The notes under the pieces: generated by a model
Database searches by the model: none
What the model was told of the DNA's origin: nothing
Seen by the model: only the letters and a program-made list of their open reading frames with translations
In this document: positions 59,341 to 64,000 of the stretch, one piece after another
How the letters are laid out: the number at the start of each line of letters is the position of its first letter
Numbering within the stretch: position 1 is the first letter of the stretch
Source: Elusimicrobiales bacterium
Lineage (GTDB): Bacteria > Elusimicrobiota > Elusimicrobia > Elusimicrobiales > UBA9959
DNA length: 64,000 nucleotides
NCBI GenBank assembly: GCA_028688015.1
Contig: JAQTZB010000005.1
Coordinates: 18,561 to 82,560 of the forward strand
Direction of reading: 5' to 3'
Translations under genes and position numbers: made by a program

Positions 59341-60270
59341 TTACTTTATCTTCGAGGTCATCTTGTCCAGCGAGCCCGCCACGTTGGCGTAGCTGCCGTT
59401 GTAGTAGTGGCTCCAGTCCAGGCAGACGGTGTTGTTCATCTCGGACGCGGCCAGCTCGTGGAAGAACAACATCGTAGAGGCGGCCAGTATGGGCAGTGAG
59501 GCCGCGCCCACCGCGGCTTCGGCCCCGTGCAGGGCGAACCGCTCAAAGACCAGTTCCAGCACCTTCTCCGTGGTCAGGATGCCGCCTTCCTTCGCCGCGT
59601 GCCAGGCGAAGTGGTGGCCGGCGCTCGCGCCTTCCTCAACGTGGCCCACGTAGACGCCTTTCACGTCGCGCTTCACTATTCTGGCGAAGGCCTCCAGGTT
59701 GCGGTCGGCCCGGGAAAGGCGCGCGGGGTCTTTTTCAAAGCTCTTGTGGCAGCCGGCCGAGGCGCGCAGCGAAAAATAGGTGGTACCCTGCAGCCAGCCG
59801 GCGCAGGTGGCGCGGCCCTGAGCGCAGTCGCGCTCGCCCAGCTTGCCCAGCATGGCGCCGCAGGCCATCCAGTACATCGGCGTGATCTCGCCGTCCTCGG
59901 CCTGCCGCTTGCACATGTCCAGCACTTCGTTGACGCAGTTGAAGCCGCGGTTATTGCAGCGCCCGCCGCCTATGCCCTTGGCGAAGGCGCGGATAGAGCC
60001 GTCCGCCCCGTTGCAGTCGTCCATGTTACGATCGCAGAAGGCGATGGCTCGCGTGAGGTGGCGGATCACAGGGGCCTTGAGGTCGTCTTTCGGGGGCTGG
60101 CTGCCGCGGACCGCGGCCGCGTCCAGGTTCTTCTGCCCCTGGTTGTCGCCCTGGCGGCTCTCTTGCAGAGCCCCGCGCACGGCGCTCCCCACATCGCCGA
60201 GGTCCCCGGCGGAGACCGGGCAGGCGAGGAACAGGACCAGCAGCGAAGCGGTTAGTTTCTTGTAGATCAT
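59341..60270 (-). CDS. Exported cysteine-rich protein, unknown
   Basis: The 309-residue product has a signal peptide (LLVLFLACPVSAG) and at least eleven cysteines, several in pairs typical of disulfides (CDRNMDDC, RCNNRGFNC, CAQGRATC). A hydrophobic stretch near 265-282 (AAVGAASLPILAASTML) may be a membrane segment. The family is unrecognised. I start at 60270, where a signal peptide begins and a strong promoter lies upstream, rather than 15 codons earlier. Confidence 0.7.
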   Translation of the reverse strand: MIYKKLTASLLVLFLACPVSAGDLGDVGSAVRGALQESRQGDNQGQKNLDAAAVRGSQPPKDDLKAPVIRHLTRAIAFCDRNMDDCNGADGSIRAFAKGIGGGRCNNRGFNCVNEVLDMCKRQAEDGEITPMYWMACGAMLGKLGERDCAQGRATCAGWLQGTTYFSLRASAGCHKSFEKDPARLSRADRNLEAFARIVKRDVKGVYVGHVEEGASAGHHFAWHAAKEGGILTTEKVLELVFERFALHGAEAAVGAASLPILAASTMLFFHELAASEMNNTVCLDWSHYYNGSYANVAGSLDKMTSKIK

Positions 60271-60286
60271 AAGGGTGCCTTCCAAT

Positions 60287-60315
60287 AGTATAATGTGGTC
60301 GGCTTGACAAGTCAA
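60287..60315 (-). promoter_or_regulatory. Promoter of the cysteine-rich protein gene
   Basis: On the minus strand TTGACT, a 17-base spacer and TATACT form a near-consensus promoter, and GGAAGG precedes the ATG. Confidence 0.75.
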
Positions 60316-60347
60316 GGGCGGCTTGTGCCAACCGGCGCAAAGATTTA

Positions 60348-60353
60348 TATAAT
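60348..60353 (+). promoter_or_regulatory. TATAAT -10, leaderless transglutaminase-like gene
   Basis: Perfect TATAAT is followed by exactly six bases and the ATG at 60360. TTGTGC at 60323-60328 is a possible -35 (19-base spacer). TTGACAAGTCAA (60304-60315) lies between the divergent genes. Confidence 0.7.
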
Positions 60354-60359
60354 CGTGGT

Positions 60360-61688
60360 ATGGATCACCTTATCGCCCCCCTGCCCGCTCCCGTCGCCTT
60401 GGCCGAAGGCGCCGGCAACTTCAAGCTTGCGAACCGGCTGATAGACCGCCTGCTGGCGGGGCCCCTGCAGCCCGGCCTCAAGGAGCGACTGAGCTTCGAG
60501 CGCGAGCGCCTGGAGCGGCTGCGCCTGGCCTACCCCTACGACAGGCGGGCGGCGCAGAAAATATTGCGCGGGCGGCTGAAGAATTTCAGGAACGCCGAGC
60601 TGGACGCCTGGATAAAGGCCGGTTACGCCGCGCCGCGGCTGATAGACGGCCGCGAGCGGTTCATGTCCTCTTTCGCCTCCAACATCGTCTTCTGCGACTC
60701 CCGCTTGAAGCGCCGGTTGAAGGTACAGGATACAGCCGGGGAAGAAAGCCTGGGCAAGGCTATGGCCCGGGTGGACGAACTACTGGCCGGGGCGCCGCCG
60801 GCCCGCTACCGCGTGCGGGCGCGGGTGACGCTAACCCTGAAGAAAAACCCCGCCGGCAAGGTGCGCTGCTGGCTGCCCTTCCCGCGCGTCGGCGACCAAG
60901 TTTCGGCAGCGCGCCTGCTGGCCGCGTCCCACGAGAAATACAGGCTGGCCCCGCCCGGGGCGGAACAGCGCACCATTTACTTCGAGACGCGCGCGAAGCG
61001 GTTCTGGGCCGAGTTCGAATACGAGATCTCCGAGTGGCTGCCCGGCGGCCCGAAGCAGGGGCCCGTGCCGGCCGCCGCTAAAAGATATTTGCGGGAGGAG
61101 CCGCCGCATATAGTTTTCACGCCGCAGGTCCGCGCCCTGGCCAAAGCTATCGTCGGCAAAGAGAAGGACCCCTACGGGAAAGCCCGCAGGATCTACGGCT
61201 GGCTGACCGCCAACCTGACCTACAACTTCACCTTGCCCTACGGCGTCTTCGAGAACATCTCTGAGCGCTGCCTCGCCGACCTGAAGGGCGACTGCGGCTT
61301 CCAGGCGCTGGCCTTCATAACCCTGTGCCGCGCGGCGGGCGTGCCGGCCAAATGGCAGTCCGGCTGGGCGCTGCGGCCCGGCCGCGCAGGCTACCACGAC
61401 TGGGCCATGTTCTACGCCGGACGCTGGCGCCCGGCCGACATCTCCTTCGGCACCAGCCGCCGCAGGGCCGGGCAGGAAAAAAGGCGCTGGTTCTATTTCG
61501 GGAATCTTGACGGAGGCAGGATGGTGGCCAACTCGGAGATGGGTGCGCCCCTCTGGCCGCGCAAGCGGCACTGGCGCACCGACCCGACGGACAACCAGTC
61601 GGGCGAGGCGGAAACCGCCGCCGGGAATCTCTACTACGACCGGATGAAAACCCGGCTGAAGCTGCTCTCTTACGAGCGGCTCGGCTAG
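60360..61688 (+). CDS. Transglutaminase-like protein
   Basis: The 442-residue product has an N-terminal helical region of about 150 residues, a beta domain and a C-terminal transglutaminase/protease core. The triad is Cys in LKGDCGFQALAFITLC, His in GYHDWAMFY and Asp in RPADISFG. Such enzymes cleave or crosslink peptides. No signal peptide is seen. The stop overlaps the convergent gene by four bases. Confidence 0.85.
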   Translation: MDHLIAPLPAPVALAEGAGNFKLANRLIDRLLAGPLQPGLKERLSFERERLERLRLAYPYDRRAAQKILRGRLKNFRNAELDAWIKAGYAAPRLIDGRERFMSSFASNIVFCDSRLKRRLKVQDTAGEESLGKAMARVDELLAGAPPARYRVRARVTLTLKKNPAGKVRCWLPFPRVGDQVSAARLLAASHEKYRLAPPGAEQRTIYFETRAKRFWAEFEYEISEWLPGGPKQGPVPAAAKRYLREEPPHIVFTPQVRALAKAIVGKEKDPYGKARRIYGWLTANLTYNFTLPYGVFENISERCLADLKGDCGFQALAFITLCRAAGVPAKWQSGWALRPGRAGYHDWAMFYAGRWRPADISFGTSRRRAGQEKRRWFYFGNLDGGRMVANSEMGAPLWPRKRHWRTDPTDNQSGEAETAAGNLYYDRMKTRLKLLSYERLG

Positions 61689-62623
61689 GCGCTCCGGAAA
61701 TCCAGCAGCAGGGCCTCTTTGGGCAGCGTCAACGCTTTTTTTCCCGGGCCGGCCAGCTTTATTCCGGCGCGGCTGCGCGAAGCGGGGCCGCAGGCCGCCA
61801 GCAGGGCGTCGGTTTTAGCGTCGAGCAGCGAGCGCACCCGCGGCAGGGCGGGCCCCAGCGCCGCGTACCTGAACTTATCCCAGAAGATCACCTGGCGCGC
61901 CAGCAGACCGCGCAGCAGCTCCGCGTAGTCGGGGGCGTGGCGGGCCATGAAGCCGAAGATGACCTCCGCCTTCTTCACGCTCGCCGGGCAGCGGTACGAG
62001 CAGGGATGCCAGCTCACCACGTGGCTGGACGCCAGGTCCAGCCCCTGGTTGCGGTCCAGGAAGGCGGCGTAGGCCGCGCGGTCGGCGGGGTTCTCGAAGT
62101 TCATCCTCGAGAAATAGTTCCACACATTGTTCAGCCTGAAATCCAGCCGGCCGGCGCCGCGGGTATTGCGCGCGGTAGCGCGCACCAGGTCCTCTTTTTT
62201 CCCGTCGCTCCAGGCGGAATACTTTTTCACGCAGCAGGCCGGGTAGCCCAGGTAGGTGCCCCAGGCCGACGGGCTCACGGCCCAGGCCTTCGCGGCGGCT
62301 ATCAGCTTGCTTTTAGTCTTGCCGATCAGCACCATCTTCTTCTGGTTGTTGAAATGGTGGCCCGCCTTGGCCAGGTAGTCCTCGGCCAGCAGGTACTCCA
62401 GCTTCAGCTTGCGGCAGAGCCCGGCCAACCGGCGGAACTGCGCCGGGAAGCAGTCGGTATAGGTGACCGGCTTCATCCCTGTCAGCACGCCGGCCAGGTC
62501 GGAGAAAGTCGGGTCGTTGGCGTCTATGGCGCTCACGCCGGGGGCCAGCGGCCGCGCCAGGGCGATCCGCCCGCCGGAGAGAGCGCCCGAGGGCGCGCCG
62601 AAGTTTGCGGGAAGCGCCGCCAT
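61685..62623 (-). CDS. Hypothetical protein with GYPACC motif
   Basis: The 312-residue protein has TYLGYPACCVKKY in the middle and SWHPCSYRCPASVKKAE later. These cysteine clusters could bind a metal. It slightly resembles proteins annotated as DUF483 in archaea, but I am not sure. It is one base from the M42 peptidase gene on the same strand, so the two are cotranscribed. Confidence 0.6.
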   Translation of the reverse strand: MAALPANFGAPSGALSGGRIALARPLAPGVSAIDANDPTFSDLAGVLTGMKPVTYTDCFPAQFRRLAGLCRKLKLEYLLAEDYLAKAGHHFNNQKKMVLIGKTKSKLIAAAKAWAVSPSAWGTYLGYPACCVKKYSAWSDGKKEDLVRATARNTRGAGRLDFRLNNVWNYFSRMNFENPADRAAYAAFLDRNQGLDLASSHVVSWHPCSYRCPASVKKAEVIFGFMARHAPDYAELLRGLLARQVIFWDKFRYAALGPALPRVRSLLDAKTDALLAACGPASRSRAGIKLAGPGKKALTLPKEALLLDFRSA

Positions 62624-62624
62624 G

Positions 62625-63770
62625 CTAGCGCCCCACCACGAAGGCCAGGTCGGCCCAGCGTTTTTCCATCATCTGCCGCGGGGACGGGCGGGGCGCGTCC
62701 AGGTGTTTAGCCACGGCGCAGAGCAGTTCTATCAGGCCGTGATAATCGGAGACGGCCACATACTCCCTCCCCGGGCGGGCCTTCCCGCCGCGCGCAACGC
62801 CGTCGAGGTCGGCCATGTTGTGGTAATTGCCCAGAGGCAGGCACAGACAGGTGGAGCGCAGGCCGTAGAAAGAGAAGGCCGAGGCCTCGCAGACGCCGCC
62901 GGGCATCAGCTTGCGCTGGAACCTGAAGCCGGGGTTCTCCTTCTGGTAGGCCGCAGCCGCGTCGGAGACCAGGTTGGTCAGTTCCGGGGTGAACACGCTC
63001 ATGCGGTCTCCCACGCGCACTATGGGGCCCGCGCCTATGGGCGAGTCATGCGGGAAGCTGCGCGAGCATTCCAGGCAGATCAGGCGGGCGTTTTTAGGGA
63101 TAGTCCCGCTCCGGGCGGCGCCGATGGCGCCGACAAATCCCACCTCTTCAGCCCTGGTAAACAGCAGCGCGGCGTGGCCGAGCTTCCTGTCGCGCGAAAT
63201 TATCTCAAAGGCGGTCAGCGCAGCGGCCACCGAGGCCAGGTCATCGCAGGCGTGGGTGTAAGCCACACCTTTCTTCACCCCGGCCGCCGGGAACTTCCAG
63301 CGGCCCAGGCAGCCGGGCGCCAGCGGGGCGGGCGCGGCCAGCCGCGCCGTCACGGTCTTGAAAGGTTTGGCCGCGGTATCCAGGGAGACGACTCTTGCGG
63401 GGTAGCTTTTTTTCAGGTCCGCGCTGAAGAGTTCCAGCTCAGCGCCCTTGAAATAGGCGTCCTGCACGCCGCCGCGGAACTCCAGTTTCACCTCGCGCCC
63501 GGCTACGGCCAGCGCCACGAAGGCCGGGTGGTCCAGGTGGGCCGTGATGAAAAGCGGCGCCGTCTTGCGGCAGGCCCGTTTGAAATCCTTCCTCGTCACC
63601 ACCAGGTTGCCGCACTTGTCCTTTGCCAGCGCCAGGGCCGGCCGGCGGCGCACCCAGTCGGCCACCAGCGCGGCCGCGGCCCCTTCATACCCGGCGGCCA
63701 CCGGCAGAGAGGTCACCTCCAGCAAAAACTTCTCGCGCGCCCGCAATTCAGAGGCTTCAGGTTTCTTCAT
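62625..63770 (-). CDS. M42-like metallo-aminopeptidase
   Basis: The 381-residue product has cocatalytic metal residues of the M42/M28 clan: His in ITAHLDHPA, bridging Asp in HACDDLASVA, Glu-Glu in RAEEVGFVGAI, Glu/Asp in CLECSRS and a C-terminal His in GNYHNMADLD. M42 enzymes are tetrahedral cytosolic aminopeptidases. Substrate specificity is not evident. Confidence 0.83.
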   Translation of the reverse strand: MKKPEASELRAREKFLLEVTSLPVAAGYEGAAAALVADWVRRRPALALAKDKCGNLVVTRKDFKRACRKTAPLFITAHLDHPAFVALAVAGREVKLEFRGGVQDAYFKGAELELFSADLKKSYPARVVSLDTAAKPFKTVTARLAAPAPLAPGCLGRWKFPAAGVKKGVAYTHACDDLASVAAALTAFEIISRDRKLGHAALLFTRAEEVGFVGAIGAARSGTIPKNARLICLECSRSFPHDSPIGAGPIVRVGDRMSVFTPELTNLVSDAAAAYQKENPGFRFQRKLMPGGVCEASAFSFYGLRSTCLCLPLGNYHNMADLDGVARGGKARPGREYVAVSDYHGLIELLCAVAKHLDAPRPSPRQMMEKRWADLAFVVGR

Positions 63771-63779
63771 GGTCTCCCC

Positions 63780-64000
63780 TTAATCGACGTAAATTATATC
63801 GCCCGCAGCCATGGCCTGATTCTCGGTCCAGGCGTTCAGGTCCAGCTCCAGCGCGGCCCGGTCGTCTTTGCCGTCAGGGCCGAAGCTGTAGACCTTGAAC
63901 TTCTTCTTGTCCTTCAGGTAGGAAAGCGGCGCGCCAGCGTTGAACGTATCCTGCGGCACGGCCGGCAGGAACTCGGGCGCCAGCTGGGCCAGGCCTTCGG
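63780..64000 (-). CDS. C-terminal part of an unknown protein (cut by window)
   Basis: This open frame on the minus strand enters from the right edge and stops at TAA, ten bases before the M42 gene. The visible 72 codons include YSFGPDGKDDRAALELD and end GDIIYVD. A YSxGPDGKDD-like tail occurs in some secreted or prepilin-like proteins, which is only a hint. The start and the rest lie outside the window. Confidence 0.6.
   Translation of the reverse strand, partial: EGLAQLAPEFLPAVPQDTFNAGAPLSYLKDKKKFKVYSFGPDGKDDRAALELDLNAWTENQAMAAGDIIYVD

Overview
This is a GC-rich bacterial chromosomal segment with no rRNA, tRNA, CRISPR array, transposase or prophage that I could see. The gene mix fits an anaerobic or fermentative bacterium of a deep lineage. 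It includes indolepyruvate ferredoxin oxidoreductase, several radical SAM and U32 proteins, pyruvoyl arginine decarboxylase, homospermidine synthase, a shortened sigma-54 and very long coiled-coil proteins. Elusimicrobiota is my best guess, but it is an inference from gene content and was not checked. Genes sit on both strands in short operons separated by clear intrinsic terminators. There is no gene-free stretch above 300 bases.

Layout. 1-4.3 kb: a probable ribosomally made, post-translationally modified peptide (RiPP) locus. It has two almost identical 34-residue precursor genes, a hairpin, two radical SAM/SPASM maturases and an MFS exporter. 4.4-15 kb: release factor 3, 3-methyladenine glycosylase, iorAB, a secreted phospholipase D-like protein, an EamA transporter, a nucleotidyltransferase-like gene, an M20 peptidase and rpoN with a 31-residue membrane peptide. 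15.2-20 kb: a sigma-54 activator with a tiny HisKA-like protein, and an M16 protease pair. 20-22.6 kb: a B12-type radical SAM gene, a YbgC-like thioesterase, YjbQ and rpmB. 22.7-28.8 kb: two giant tandem coiled-coil proteins. 29-33.4 kb: polyamine genes leading from arginine or ornithine through putrescine to homospermidine. 33.4-38.2 kb: a lone receiver, a 3-hydroxyacyl-CoA dehydrogenase, a large unknown membrane protein and a subtilase. 38.2-44.5 kb: two radical SAM genes around a tandemly duplicated pair of U32-type genes. 44.6-47.8 kb: xerD-recA facing a LexA-like repressor. 47.9-64 kb: a trypsin-like protease, penicillin-binding protein 1C, an FkbM methyltransferase, a SWIB protein, a GGDEF-like regulator, glgB, rsmH, an M23 peptidase, a transglutaminase-like protein, an M42 peptidase and several unknown secreted proteins.

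Two regulatory themes stand out. First, many monocistronic genes have a -10 box whose last base lies exactly six bases before the ATG and have no Shine-Dalgarno sequence, which predicts leaderless mRNAs. Second, sigma-54-type sites (GG-N10-GC or a near match) occur upstream of rpoN itself, upstream of a small membrane-protein gene, and antisense in the gap after the sigma-54 activator. A 105-base structured intergenic repeat occurs twice, 22.6 kb apart, with one mismatch.

The best candidate for an undescribed system is the RiPP locus at the left edge. The duplicated U32 gene pairs flanked by radical SAM genes come second.
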